A stretch of DNA of 64,000 bases from Halopseudomonas aestusnigri (GTDB lineage: Bacteria > Pseudomonadota > Gammaproteobacteria > Pseudomonadales > Pseudomonadaceae): the NCBI RefSeq assembly GCF_002197985.1, contig NZ_NBYK01000005.1:10091-74090 (forward strand). Reading direction: 5' to 3'. The translations under genes were made by a program, and so were the position numbers. The notes under the pieces were generated by a model that was given only the letters and a program-made list of their open reading frames with translations, made no database searches and was not told the DNA's origin. Of this stretch, positions 8,698 through 18,483 are shown one piece after another. Position 1 is the first letter of the stretch. The number at the start of each line of letters is the position of its first letter.

Positions 8698-10476
8698 TTA
8701 GCGCTGGCTGACTGCCGCGCTGCTCGGCAGCTTGAAGGTCCAGAGAGTGCCGCCCTGGGTGAAGTTCTTCACCCGCTCGGCAACGTGGCCACCCCACAGC
8801 GGTACCGCACCACCCCAGCCGGACATGACGGAGACATACTGCTCGCCGTCCATCTCCCAGGTAATCGGTGAGCCGATCACGCCGGAACCGGTATTGAACT
8901 GCCACAGTTTCTCACCGTTACGCGAGTCAAACGCCATCAGGTAGCCCTCGGGGTTACCGGTGAACACCAGGTTGCCCTTGGTGCTCAGCACGCCGCCCCA
9001 CAGCGGAGCCTCGTTCTGGTAACGCCAGATTTCCTCACCGGTTTTCGGATCCATCGCACGCAGGACGCCGATGTACTCCTCGTTCAGCGGCTTGATGGTG
9101 AAGCCGGCACCCAGGTAGGCGGCGCCCTTCTTGTAGGTGGTGGATTCGTTCCAGATGTCCATGCCCCACTCATTGGACGGGACGTAGAACAGACCGGTGT
9201 TCTGGCCGTAGGACATCGGCATCCAGTTCTTGCCGCCGAGGAAGGCCGGTGCGGTGAACACCTGACGGCCGGCATCGCCGGATTCAGTCGGTGCGCCCGG
9301 ACGGTAATCATCGGCGTAGATCGGACGGCCATTCTCATCCAGACCGGTTGCCCAGGTGATCTTGTCTACGAACGGGAAGCCGCGGATAAAGTCGCCGTTG
9401 GTGCGATCCAGCACGTAGAAGAAGCCGTTGCGGTCGGCGGTACCGGCCGCTTTCACTTCCTTGCCGTCTTCTTCGTAATTGAAGGAGATCAGTTCGTTCA
9501 CACCGTCAAAGTCCCAGCCGTCATGCGGGGTGGTCTGGAAGTGCCAGACGATCTGACCGTTGTCGGGGTTCAAAGCCAGACGCGAAGACGAGTACAGGTT
9601 GTCGCCGGGGCGCAGGTGCGAGTTCCAGGGTGCCGGGTTACCGGTGCCGAAGAACAGCAGGTTGGTTTCCGGATCGTAATAGCCGCCCAGCCACGGCGCG
9701 CCGCCACCGGTCTTCCACAGGTCGCCCGGCCAGCTCTGGTTTGCTTCGCCACCGGAGATACCGGCCTCGACGGCCTTGCCGTCTTCGTAGGTGTAACCCA
9801 TGTGACCTTCGATGGTCGGACGGGTCCACAGCAGTTCGCCGTTGGAGGGATTGTAGGCTTCGATCTTGCCAACCACGCCGAATTCACCACCGGAGACGCC
9901 GGTGATCAGCTTGCCGTCAACCACCAGCGGAGCTGCGGTGATCGAGTAGCCGGCCTTGTAGTCAGCAACGGTCTTGCGCCAGACAACCTTGCCGGTGTCC
10001 TTGTCCAAGGCGACCAGCTTGGCGTCCAGGGTGCCGAAGATCACCAGGTTATCCCACAGGGCTACACCACGGTTGATTACGTCGCAGCACGGCATGATGC
10101 CGTCGGGCAGGCGGGCGTCGTATTGCCAGAGTTTCGCACCGGTGCGGGCGTCAACCGCGAAGACCCGCGAGTAGGAACCGGTGACATACATCACGCCGTC
10201 CTTGATCATCGGCTGGGACTGCTGACCGCGCTGCTTTTCGCCACCCAGCGAGAAAGCCCAGACCGGCTGCAGGCTGCTGACGTTTTCGGTATTGAGCATG
10301 TCCAGGGTGCTGTAACGCTGACCCTGCAGACCCATGCCGTTGGTGACCACCTGGCTGTTGTTGGTGGCATCGGCACGGATATCGTCGTTGGTGACATTGG
10401 CTGCGGCCACGCCGGCGACGCTCATGGCGGCAACCAGCGTGGTCAACAGAAAGGAAGAGCGGGCATGTTTGGTCAT
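8698..10476 (-). CDS. pedH: PQQ alcohol dehydrogenase, lanthanide-type (PedH-like)
   Basis: Periplasmic quinoprotein of 592 residues: a signal peptide ([26 protein letters not shown]) and an eight-bladed propeller with repeated tryptophan-docking motifs. Seen features: the vicinal disulfide Cys-Cys in [10 protein letters not shown], the metal/PQQ region GNPAPWN, and the catalytic segment [12 protein letters not shown]. The second Asp (D-x-D) replaces the small residue of Ca-dependent enzymes and is the established signature of lanthanide-dependent XoxF/PedH enzymes. The ExaA-like paralogue at 25.9 kb has D-x-S. It would oxidise ethanol and other short alcohols or aldehydes and pass electrons to cytochrome c550. 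ATG at 10476 with GAGGTAG upstream; an upstream in-frame start would not begin at the signal peptide. The metal preference is inferred from one signature. Confidence 0.85.
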   Translation of the reverse strand: MTKHARSSFLLTTLVAAMSVAGVAAANVTNDDIRADATNNSQVVTNGMGLQGQRYSTLDMLNTENVSSLQPVWAFSLGGEKQRGQQSQPMIKDGVMYVTGSYSRVFAVDARTGAKLWQYDARLPDGIMPCCDVINRGVALWDNLVIFGTLDAKLVALDKDTGKVVWRKTVADYKAGYSITAAPLVVDGKLITGVSGGEFGVVGKIEAYNPSNGELLWTRPTIEGHMGYTYEDGKAVEAGISGGEANQSWPGDLWKTGGGAPWLGGYYDPETNLLFFGTGNPAPWNSHLRPGDNLYSSSRLALNPDNGQIVWHFQTTPHDGWDFDGVNELISFNYEEDGKEVKAAGTADRNGFFYVLDRTNGDFIRGFPFVDKITWATGLDENGRPIYADDYRPGAPTESGDAGRQVFTAPAFLGGKNWMPMSYGQNTGLFYVPSNEWGMDIWNESTTYKKGAAYLGAGFTIKPLNEEYIGVLRAMDPKTGEEIWRYQNEAPLWGGVLSTKGNLVFTGNPEGYLMAFDSRNGEKLWQFNTGSGVIGSPITWEMDGEQYVSVMSGWGGAVPLWGGHVAERVKNFTQGGTLWTFKLPSSAAVSQR

Positions 10477-10566
10477 TGCTGCTACCTCTGAGATGTTGTT
10501 GTATTGGCGCAGTCGGGTTGTGCCGAGCGATACTCGCTGCCGCTCGGCACGTCCCACACGATGAAA

Positions 10567-10658
10567 CGGGAAAATTTCCTGCTTCTGGCCACGATTCTTG
10601 GCTCAGAGCCCAATACCAACAATTGCTCGCAGGGGTAATTTCCTTACTCCCTTGGTAG
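10567..10658 (-). promoter_or_regulatory. pedH upstream control region with shared motifs
   Basis: On the minus strand, CTACCAAGGGAGTA (10658 to 10645) is followed at once by AGGAAATTACCCC (10644 to 10632). A second box, AGGAAATTTTCCCG (10580 to 10567), lies 90 bp before the ATG. The latter matches GGGCAATTTTCCCG upstream of exaA at 12 of 14 positions and at a similar distance. These are likely activator or regulator sites for the dehydrogenase genes. Confidence 0.45.
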
Positions 10659-10673
10659 CACTACCCGCCCGCC

Positions 10674-12713
10674 TCAGAACACGAAACGCGCGCCAACCGT
10701 GAGGTTGCGGCCCGGCAGCAGCACCTCATCCTTGATGAACGAACTGTGCTGACGCGCCTTCTCGTTGAGCAGGTTGTTGCCGCGCAGATACAGCAGCAGA
10801 TCGCTTTCACCCAGCTGTCCACGCCAGTTCACGCCAGCGCCCAGCAGGGTGTAATCGCCTGTCTCGGTCTCGTAGTCGGCGGTGTTGTCCTGACGCATCA
10901 CCTGACTCGCTTCCAGCTGCGCAGACACTGACCCAGTCAGACGCTGATCCAGCCGCACGCCGACCCGATCAGCCGGGATACGCGGCAGATCACCACCGTC
11001 CTTCAGACGGCCACGCACACTATCGCCGAACAGGGTCAGCCCGGTCGCCGCGGTTGCCTGCCAGCTCACGCTGCCTTCCAGCCCCTGCAGCACGGCATCA
11101 GCCTGGCGGTACTCAACGACGCGATAGCCCGCGCCGGGATCAGCCCCGGTATCAGCGGCGTAGATGAAGTCATCCACCTCGTTGCGGTAGACACTGACAT
11201 CAAAGGTGACCGCGCCACGGGTACGACGCAGACCGAGTTCAGCGTTGATCGCAGTTTCCCGATCCAGATCCGGGTCACCCAGTTCTACCGTACGGGTCGC
11301 CGCATGCGGGCCGTTGGCATAAAGCTCTTCGGCGGTCGGCAGACGCTGTGAGCGCGACAGCGAACCGTACAGCGCCAGGTCCGGCTGAAACTGCCAGGAC
11401 GCGCCGAACGACAGCGAGGTACCGCGATGGTCAGCGTCGTCACTGCCCTGCTTCACATCGACCGACTGCCATTCCTGGCGCAGACCGACTTCGTACAACC
11501 AGTCGCCGGCCTCATAGCTTTCCAGCAGGAACAGCGCGCGGTTGTGGGTCAGCGTCGCCGGAACGTACGCCTCCTCCCCTTCGGCGGCAAAGTCGCGACG
11601 AGTCAGCTGGGTGCCGATCACCCCGCGCCAGCCGGCAACCGGGGCGTGAGTAACCTCCAGACGCCCGTCTGTACCGCGATTGGTAAAGCGGGTTCCGACT
11701 TCATCACCTTCCATCTCGACGTGGCGGTAGTCGGTATCGGCAACGCGCAGGCGTACACGTTCTACCCCGGCAAACGGATTCTGGTATTCGCCACGCAGAT
11801 CCCAGCGGCGCTGCTCCATATCGATCCAGGCATCGGCGTGTTCGTGGTCATGATCATGGTCGTCGTGATCATCGTCGTGGTCGTGATCGTCATGACCGCC
11901 GCAGTGCCAATCAGGGCCGTGGGTGTGACAGTCGGCGTGCTCGTGCGCCAGCAAACCGTATTCGCGATCCTGACGGCTGTAGGCCAGGCCCAGATAACCC
12001 TGCTCACCAATCCAGCTCAGCCCCAGAGAACCGGTATCGGTATCGTTGTAGGCGCCTTCCTGACGGGAGGGGTGCCCGGGAATACGATAGGGATCAGCCT
12101 CACTCTTGCCGCCCTCGATACGCATGGCAAAGGCACCGGTACCCAACGTCAGACCCGCAGAACCCGCGCGCTCATCGGCAACCGTATTGGCGCGCAGATC
12201 AATCTCACCCTCGTAACCGCGCTCGGGTACGTAGGTCGGCACCCGGCGGTCGATCAGGTTGACCACCCCGCCAATCGCACCGCCACCGTACAACAGCGTG
12301 GCCGGGCCCTTGAGTACCTCCACCCGCTCGATCAATGCGGTATCGGCGCTGATCGCGTGGTCCGGGCTGATAGTCGAAGCATCCAGCACATCAGCACCGT
12401 CGCTGAGCACCCGCACCCGCGCACCATCCAGCCCGCGAATCACCGGTCGGCTGCTGCCCGGGCCAAACCCGGCAGCGCGCACCCCCGGCAGCGACTCCAG
12501 ACTGTCCGCCAGCCCGGTCTCACGCAGCGCAAACCAGTCCTCACCCTGCAGCACCGCCGCCGGCTGAACCATTTGCTCCGGAGTCTGATTCAGCGCACTG
12601 GCGCTGACCGTCAGCGTCGGCAAATCCAGCGGCGCATCCGCTGCCTGCACGGAAGAGACACCAGCGGCCACCGCCGCCAGCGCCAGAGTCAAAGGCGTCT
12701 TGCTTGAAAACAT
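10674..12713 (-). CDS. znuD: ZnuD-like TonB-dependent metal receptor
   Basis: Outer-membrane TonB-dependent receptor of 679 residues: a signal peptide (MFSSKTPLTLALAAVAAGVSSVQA), a plug domain with a degenerate TonB box region, the motif FGPGSSRPVIRGLDGARVRVLSDG, and a 22-strand-type barrel ending in F (VGARFVF). A large extracellular loop around residues 255-290 is extremely His/Asp rich (HEHADCHTHG, then repeated HDDHDHD). This is typical of the zinc receptor ZnuD and its relatives, where it captures Zn2+. The ATG at 12713 is preceded by AAGGGAG. A near-consensus Zur box lies about 65-80 bp upstream, supporting zinc-repressed expression. Because it lies just upstream of a lanthanide-type dehydrogenase, another metal is a possible but weaker alternative. 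Confidence 0.85.
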   Translation of the reverse strand: MFSSKTPLTLALAAVAAGVSSVQAADAPLDLPTLTVSASALNQTPEQMVQPAAVLQGEDWFALRETGLADSLESLPGVRAAGFGPGSSRPVIRGLDGARVRVLSDGADVLDASTISPDHAISADTALIERVEVLKGPATLLYGGGAIGGVVNLIDRRVPTYVPERGYEGEIDLRANTVADERAGSAGLTLGTGAFAMRIEGGKSEADPYRIPGHPSRQEGAYNDTDTGSLGLSWIGEQGYLGLAYSRQDREYGLLAHEHADCHTHGPDWHCGGHDDHDHDDDHDDHDHDHEHADAWIDMEQRRWDLRGEYQNPFAGVERVRLRVADTDYRHVEMEGDEVGTRFTNRGTDGRLEVTHAPVAGWRGVIGTQLTRRDFAAEGEEAYVPATLTHNRALFLLESYEAGDWLYEVGLRQEWQSVDVKQGSDDADHRGTSLSFGASWQFQPDLALYGSLSRSQRLPTAEELYANGPHAATRTVELGDPDLDRETAINAELGLRRTRGAVTFDVSVYRNEVDDFIYAADTGADPGAGYRVVEYRQADAVLQGLEGSVSWQATAATGLTLFGDSVRGRLKDGGDLPRIPADRVGVRLDQRLTGSVSAQLEASQVMRQDNTADYETETGDYTLLGAGVNWRGQLGESDLLLYLRGNNLLNEKARQHSSFIKDEVLLPGRNLTVGARFVF

Positions 12714-12776
12714 GGCTGCTCCCTTTCGATTTGGTATTGGCAACGGCGTGGCTGACACACCGCGGGGCAGACTATA

Positions 12777-12795
12777 ATTGTTATAACGTAACAAT
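12777..12795. promoter_or_regulatory. candidate Zur box of the TonB receptor
   Basis: ATTGTTATAACGTAACAAT has 7-bp inverted arms (ATTGTTA/TAACAAT) and an AT-rich core. Its inner 15 bases match the gammaproteobacterial Zur pattern TGTTATAATATAACA at 13 positions. It overlaps the likely promoter of the znuD-like gene (minus-strand TATAGT at about 12769-12774) and lies only about 20 bp from the end of the CRISPR array. Confidence 0.6.
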
Positions 12796-12812
12796 AAAAG
12801 AGATTTTCCACG

Positions 12813-15781
12813 AACCTATGCTGCCTACACGGCAGTGAAGATGGGCAAGCCGGGCGGTTATTCTGATCCGATTTTCTGAGCTGCCTACACGGCAGTGAAG
12901 CCACTCTTTGCGCCCGGCGCGGATCTCAGACATTTCTGAGCTGCCTACACGGCAGTGAAGTTCCGCCTGCATTTCGAGTGCTCGGATTTGTGTTTCTGAG
13001 CTGCCTACACGGCAGTGAAGTGGGCGCCATTGTGGTCGACCGGTCAGAGTCGTTTCTGAGCTGCCTACACGGCAGTGAAGACTCCAGCGCGAACTGCACT
13101 GTGTAGGGTGCCTTTCTGAGCTGCCTACACGGCAGTGAAGGGGCGGTTGGGTCAGCAGCATGGCGCTGGACCTTTCTGAGCTGCCTACACGGCAGTGAAG
13201 CAGTGGCTGGCGTACCAGGCGGTGCAGATGCTTTTCTGAGCTGCCTACACGGCAGTGAAGGCAAGTGGTATGAGCTGCGTGATCTGGGCAACTTTCTGAG
13301 CTGCCTACACGGCAGTGAAGCGTAGGTGCCGCCCATGGGGTTGGTGGCATCATTTCTGAGCTGCCTACACGGCAGTGAAGCTGGACTGCGGACTCCCACT
13401 CTTCCGGAGTAATTTCTGAGCTGCCTACACGGCAGTGAAGTGCGCCGGATAGCATTCTCTGATCGTTCGATATTTCTGAGCTGCCTACACGGCAGTGAAG
13501 GGTCGGTGATGGCCTGCAGCGTGCCGTCCATTTTTCTGAGCTGCCTACACGGCAGTGAAGGACAAGATCGGCGACGTTTTCAAGGATGTGCATTTCTGAG
13601 CTGCCTACACGGCAGTGAAGTATGCACAGGCGCGTGACAGCGGCGTGCTGCTTTTCTGAGCTGCCTACACGGCAGTGAAGGTGACCCTGAATCACCCTGC
13701 GAGAAGTATCGCTTTCTGAGCTGCCTACACGGCAGTGAAGGAGTCGATGATCTTCGATGCAGAGACGTTGGATTTCTGAGCTGCCTACACGGCAGTGAAG
13801 TGGCACGTAACAGCTTGCTGGTCTCCGTGGTATTTCTGAGCTGCCTACACGGCAGTGAAGGGGGACCCCGGCAGCGCAGCGGTAGCGCGGCTTTTCTGAG
13901 CTGCCTACACGGCAGTGAAGTACACCGCCCAACAACCGGCAGCGCCTGATCCTTTCTGAGCTGCCTACACGGCAGTGAAGGGCGCGGTCTCGCTGGCCAG
14001 CTTCAAGGTGCATTTCTGAGCTGCCTACACGGCAGTGAAGCGAACCCAGAACTTCGCGGTAATCACGTCCTTTTTCTGAGCTGCCTACACGGCAGTGAAG
14101 TTTGTTGTCAGCGTGCCCTTGGTCAACGGTGTTTTCTGAGCTGCCTACACGGCAGTGAAGTCGCCGGCGTCACTGATGCCTTTGGACTTCTGTTTCTGAG
14201 CTGCCTACACGGCAGTGAAGATGATCTACGATGCTGGCGGAGATCCGTTGGCTTTCTGAGCTGCCTACACGGCAGTGAAGAGCAGAAGCTGGCACTGCAG
14301 CGGCTGATGGAATTTCTGAGCTGCCTACACGGCAGTGAAGGGTCGCTCTATCGCTCGCTGATGGAACCTATCTTTCTGAGCTGCCTACACGGCAGTGAAG
14401 AGTAGAAATCAAGACAAGTGAGCTGGAAGGTGTTTTCTGAGCTGCCTACACGGCAGTGAAGGGGACGCTTGCGCCTCTTGACCGGATCACTACTTTCTGA
14501 GCTGCCTACACGGCAGTGAAGAGAAACGCCTTGCTGATGCCGGTGGCCTGGACTTTCTGAGCTGCCTACACGGCAGTGAAGCTCTTGCGCGATAGTGTTC
14601 GCGATTACCGTCTTTTCTGAGCTGCCTACACGGCAGTGAAGTCGAGCTTGAGACCATGATGGCGGAATGGGACTTTCTGAGCTGCCTACACGGCAGTGAA
14701 GGATCAGCCGCATCAATGGTGCCGTTTAGCGCTTTTCTGAGCTGCCTACACGGCAGTGAAGAGCAGGCACGGCTTGATGCCGCGCTCAATACCTTTCTGA
14801 GCTGCCTACACGGCAGTGAAGTTTCGCGTCTTCGTTCCGGTCAATTTCATCTTTTTCTGAGCTGCCTACACGGCAGTGAAGGTTGTGGTGCTGTTCCGTG
14901 CTGGCTACGGTTCTTTCTGAGCTGCCTACACGGCAGTGAAGTTATTGTTCCCGGGATAAATATGCATTTCTCATTTCTGAGCTGCCTACACGGCAGTGAA
15001 GGGTGCTTGTCGAATAGGGTCCACGGGCAAGACTTTCTGAGCTGCCTACACGGCAGTGAAGGGACGCGGATAGTCTCAACCGGCGCGCTAGAATTTCTGA
15101 GCTGCCTACACGGCAGTGAAGAGAGTCTGCGCAAACTGCACGGGGTGCATGATTTTCTGAGCTGCCTACACGGCAGTGAAGGCTTTTCGGGTACAGACGC
15201 TTGAGCTCAAGCATTTCTGAGCTGCCTACACGGCAGTGAAGGAGGTCGGTGCCCATTGCGGTTGCGACGTCCATTTCTGAGCTGCCTACACGGCAGTGAA
15301 GATACCCAGTTCTGGGACACAGCGCTAGCAGCTTTTCTGAGCTGCCTACACGGCAGTGAAGACTACCCAGCACGGCATCCAATGCGCCGGACTTTTCTGA
15401 GCTGCCTACACGGCAGTGAAGTCACCCGGACAGCGACCGGCGACAAAGGCCGATTTCTGAGCTGCCTACACGGCAGTGAAGGCAAGCGTGGGGACGTACC
15501 GAGCATCGCTACTTTTCTGAGCTGCCTACACGGCAGTGAAGTCATCAACGTAGTCGGGAACCACGACGACACGTTTCTGAGCTGCCTACACGGCAGTGAA
15601 GTTCCAGATGCCCAGCAGATCCGCTGCTGGGGCTTTCTGAGCTGCCTACACGGCAGTGAAGAAAACAAGTTTGATATTCGATGCGACTTCTCTTTTCTGA
15701 GCTGCCTACACGGCAGTGAAGACTTGCTTGGCACCGGAGGTCATCGCCGAGCGTTTCTGAGCTGCCTACACGGCAGTGAAG
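12813..15781 (-). CRISPR. type I-F CRISPR array, 50 repeats and 49 spacers
   Basis: 28-bp repeats (minus-strand form begins CTTCACTGCC and ends CTCAGAAA, with the GCCGTGTAGGC hairpin) alternate with 32-bp spacers at a 60-bp period. I count 27 repeats ending at 12840 to 14400 and 23 ending at 14461 to 15781. The spacer at 14401-14433 is 33 bp, which shifts the phase by one. All repeats read as identical except the last (12813-12840), whose final eight bases are degenerate (minus-strand CATAGGTT). Repeat form, leader position and terminal degeneration all show transcription on the minus strand from 15781 leftward. The repeat matches the type I-F family processed by Cas6f (Csy4), whose gene is adjacent. 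Long reading frames across this region only translate the repeat. Confidence 0.99.
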
Positions 15782-15909
15782 TAGAGATACTTGCACATAA
15801 ATTATTGGTTTTTAAAGAGCAAAACCACCTGCCTGGTGTTTTCCCTTTTTTTCAGAAAAACACCAAGCATTTGATTTCAAAGGCAGTTATGGAGCGCCCT
15901 AAAAAAGGG
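15782..15909 (-). promoter_or_regulatory. CRISPR leader
   Basis: AT-rich 128-bp region between cas6f and the first repeat. On the minus strand it holds a hairpin with arms GGTGTTTT/AAAACACC (about 15836-15869) and then TTTTGCTCTTTAAAAACC close to the first repeat. It should contain the array promoter and the integration-signal/IHF-type sequences used in adaptation. The hairpin could also end the cas transcript. Confidence 0.8.
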
Positions 15910-16467
15910 TCAGAACCAAGGCACCGTAGCTGTACTGCTAAGGCCATAGCTGTTGAACTCACCCGTTCGAGTTTCTGGCGCTTGGGTCTGCTGAATGAAC
16001 AGCAGAAACTGCTGCCCCGAGCTGGTGCTGTTGATACGCAGATGCGGTAATGCCAAAAGACGCTCGACCCTATCTGGTATCAGCTCAACAACGGAGCTTG
16101 AGTCTGTAGTTGGGTGGCGTTTCAAATAACGCCTCCGCAGTCGTGCTGCATTGGATTTGGCTTGGACACGCCTCACCTGATAGGGCACTGCCATAGGAGG
16201 GACAGGCTCAACTCGCGTTATTTCCAGGTGATCTCGCATGCCTCCCAGCCAGGTTTTCGTCATATGCGCAGTCAACCGGGCAACACTACCGTGCAGGCGC
16301 ATAACGCGCCCAAGATGCGACGCGGTCGCATCCGGGAAGCTGATCGCGATATCGATAGACGCATCAGCAGCAAGGGTTCTATGCAGCTTGGCAAACAGTG
16401 CATTCATCAACATCGGCGCAGAGAACTCGGGATCAGGCAGAAGCCGTATGTCCAGATAATGATCCAT
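15910..16467 (-). CDS. cas6f: Cas6f/Csy4 CRISPR RNA endoribonuclease
   Basis: A 185-residue ferredoxin-fold ribonuclease that cuts the pre-crRNA at the base of the repeat hairpin and stays on the 3' handle as part of the Csy complex. His29 matches the catalytic His of P. aeruginosa Csy4. An arginine-rich helix (ARLRRRYLKRH, about 108-118) corresponds to the RNA-major-groove helix, and RRVQAK (99-104) to the hairpin-contact segment. The C-terminal NSTSSGQQFLLFI motif contains the candidate catalytic serine. Last gene of the cas operon, starting 3 bp after cas7f and next to the leader. Confidence 0.95.
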   Translation of the reverse strand: MDHYLDIRLLPDPEFSAPMLMNALFAKLHRTLAADASIDIAISFPDATASHLGRVMRLHGSVARLTAHMTKTWLGGMRDHLEITRVEPVPPMAVPYQVRRVQAKSNAARLRRRYLKRHPTTDSSSVVELIPDRVERLLALPHLRINSTSSGQQFLLFIQQTQAPETRTGEFNSYGLSSTATVPWF

Positions 16468-16470
16468 GAC

Positions 16471-17499
16471 TCAATCCTTGTCTGAAGCGCCGAATACACC
16501 ACCGCGAATCAGCGTGGCCATAACGTAATGCTGATCCCCTGCAGAAGGCGCTTGCCCCTTGAGCACCCAGTTATCGAGAAGGTTGTAGAAATCGACCTTT
16601 TGCTTCGGCTGACGATAGGCACGCCCTTCTGACGTAACCGAACCATAAGGTTCAACTGCAATCGGCCCGATGCTGCCCTCTTCCATCGGATACCAAGTAT
16701 CGATAGTACGCAAGGCATTGCCGATCTTCTGGCTGTGCATTCCAGCAACATTGTCGATCACATACAGGGTTTTGCTCTTGCCTTTACCCCGGTCCAGAAT
16801 CAGCTCTTGGGAGGGATAGACTTCCTGTGCATCCCCCATGCGTGCGTAAGCTTGCACATCCAGCAACGCGTAACCATCCGGCGCTGCAAGCCCACTCTCG
16901 ATCACGGCTGCCAGGGCGACCAGATCACTATTGCTCGCTTCAAACCCACGCAGGGAAAAATCATGCGCGCTGAAAGTCCAATTCGCGACCACCCTGCCCT
17001 GTTCAAGATGGCTGACTCGCACTTCAACAACTTCTGCGCCTACCCGGTTACGCCACAGAAAGCGACCGTTGGCTATATTGCAGGCAAAACGCGTGGCCAA
17101 CTCCGTAAAGCCCTGGCTCTGCGTGTACCCTTCAACCACCTGTAAAAGTGCTGCCTGATAATCGGCATTGTTGCAGGCAGAGGGGACTCCAGCACCGCCG
17201 AGAACCCGCAGCGTAAAGCGGGCACGCAGAGTATCTGCATTAGCAGGCAGGGTAGCCACGTCAACCGTCTGCAGATTGGGCGACTGAATCTGCGCGTCCA
17301 GCTTGGCTGGATCCTGGGCGTTAGCTTTCAGGCGATTTGAAATAGTGCCGCGTACGGACTTCTCACGCACGCTAACAGCTGGCCATTGGGCGCCATTGTC
17401 ACGGTCTTCCCAGCGCCCCGCGCTAAATAGCGCGTCAGACGGATCCAGCTTACGTTCAAATGCCAGTACGGATGCGGTTTTAAGTTCACTCTTGGCCAT
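16471..17499 (-). CDS. csy3: Cas7f/Csy3 backbone subunit of the Csy complex
   Basis: A 342-residue I-F Cas7 protein; six copies normally coat the crRNA spacer. Recognised by [25 protein letters not shown] at the N terminus and family features such as [16 protein letters not shown] and [24 protein letters not shown]. The ATG at 17499 is preferred because AAGGAG lies 8 bases upstream; a GTG two codons earlier overlaps the spacer to that site. Lies 12 bp after cas5f and 3 bp before cas6f. Confidence 0.97.
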   Translation of the reverse strand: MAKSELKTASVLAFERKLDPSDALFSAGRWEDRDNGAQWPAVSVREKSVRGTISNRLKANAQDPAKLDAQIQSPNLQTVDVATLPANADTLRARFTLRVLGGAGVPSACNNADYQAALLQVVEGYTQSQGFTELATRFACNIANGRFLWRNRVGAEVVEVRVSHLEQGRVVANWTFSAHDFSLRGFEASNSDLVALAAVIESGLAAPDGYALLDVQAYARMGDAQEVYPSQELILDRGKGKSKTLYVIDNVAGMHSQKIGNALRTIDTWYPMEEGSIGPIAVEPYGSVTSEGRAYRQPKQKVDFYNLLDNWVLKGQAPSAGDQHYVMATLIRGGVFGASDKD

Positions 17500-17511
17500 G
17501 ATCACATCTCC

Positions 17512-18483
17512 TTATGCTATGCCTTCAGCGGCATCGGTCAGATAGTCGGTATAGCGGTTGATACAACGGTATATGCCGGCTTCAGGGTCGGCTTGGTGGT
17601 GCCAGAGCAACTGCTCCAGACAACTAACACGGTGCGGACTCACCCATTCGCCAATGCTGTACAGGCTTTCCACAAAACGAACGGGGGTTTCAGCATCCCG
17701 GCTGTTGAGTACTTCGCCCGGCGCATACAGCTCGCCAAGACCGGCATAGCCGATGGGCAAAGGCACCAGCCAGCCCTCGCGACGACGAACATGCCACTCG
17801 GTGCTGCCATTCGGCTCAGGTTCGGCGTTGGGTTCAATATTCAGGCGCGACAAGTCCAGCAAGGCATCCAGTGCTGTAGCGTTGGGTCGGGTTTCACGCA
17901 GGCGTTGCAGTCCTTGAGCCAACCGATCTTCACGCAGGGTGAGCGCAAAACCCGGCAACCAGTGGCGGCGTAAGCTTCTGAATGCATCATGCCGATCAGC
18001 CTCGGCCGAAGGCCATTCCTCCAGCCGTGGTGCATAAGGAGGGCCAGGGCGCTGCGGTAGCAGGCTCCCCCCCGCCAGGCGCATGGACATAGCCACTCGG
18101 CTGATACTCGCCAGAACCCATGCACGATCATCCTCGGGCACCCAGTCGGCCAGCGCAATCACCAGCGTTACCTCCAGGTGCGCTTTGCCCTCCTCCACCA
18201 GAGAGGCGGTTGCTCCGTCCTTATTTACCGGGTTGCGGGTGAGACAGAACACGCGGGTATAGCTGCCTGCCGGGCGGTACACCTGCGGTTCGAACTGATG
18301 ACAGATAATGCCTACTCCGGCAAAGCCGCCGGGCAGCTCAGCGGTCAACCGACGCTCCAGCGCATGAGCAAAACCGGTGAAAGCTGTGGGCGACGGAAAG
18401 CCCCAGCTCAGCGGCCCAGACACAGCATTAGCCGCCTGAACGCGCAGGCGCGGCAATATCAGCAGACTATTGATTTCAGTCAT
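17512..18483 (-). CDS. csy2: Cas5f/Csy2 subunit of the Csy complex
   Basis: A 323-residue I-F Cas5 protein, which with Cas8f holds the 5' handle of the crRNA. Family features: LLILPRLRVQAANAVSGPLSWGFPS near the N terminus (the opening strand of the RRM fold) and YAPGEVLNSRDAETPVRFVESLYSIGEW in the C-terminal third. The start overlaps the cas8f end by 8 bp, implying translational coupling. Confidence 0.97.
   Translation of the reverse strand: MTEINSLLILPRLRVQAANAVSGPLSWGFPSPTAFTGFAHALERRLTAELPGGFAGVGIICHQFEPQVYRPAGSYTRVFCLTRNPVNKDGATASLVEEGKAHLEVTLVIALADWVPEDDRAWVLASISRVAMSMRLAGGSLLPQRPGPPYAPRLEEWPSAEADRHDAFRSLRRHWLPGFALTLREDRLAQGLQRLRETRPNATALDALLDLSRLNIEPNAEPEPNGSTEWHVRRREGWLVPLPIGYAGLGELYAPGEVLNSRDAETPVRFVESLYSIGEWVSPHRVSCLEQLLWHHQADPEAGIYRCINRYTDYLTDAAEGIA

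Noticed and set aside
10674-12713. TonB receptor as a lanthanophore receptor
   Set aside because: The His/Asp-rich loop, ZnuD-like plug motif and Zur box favour zinc. Proximity to pedH alone is weak evidence.
12841-15753. Spacers that might target the satellite at 31-41 kb
   Set aside because: By eye no spacer matches the integrase, replication or capsid genes or the tail. A computed search is still needed, so no self-targeting is claimed.
12781-15796. Several long reading frames across the CRISPR array, in more than one frame and on both strands
   Set aside because: They translate the 28-bp repeat over and over (for example LHCRVGSSE or SLPCRQLR every 20 residues). The 60-bp period keeps frames open by chance; they are not genes.
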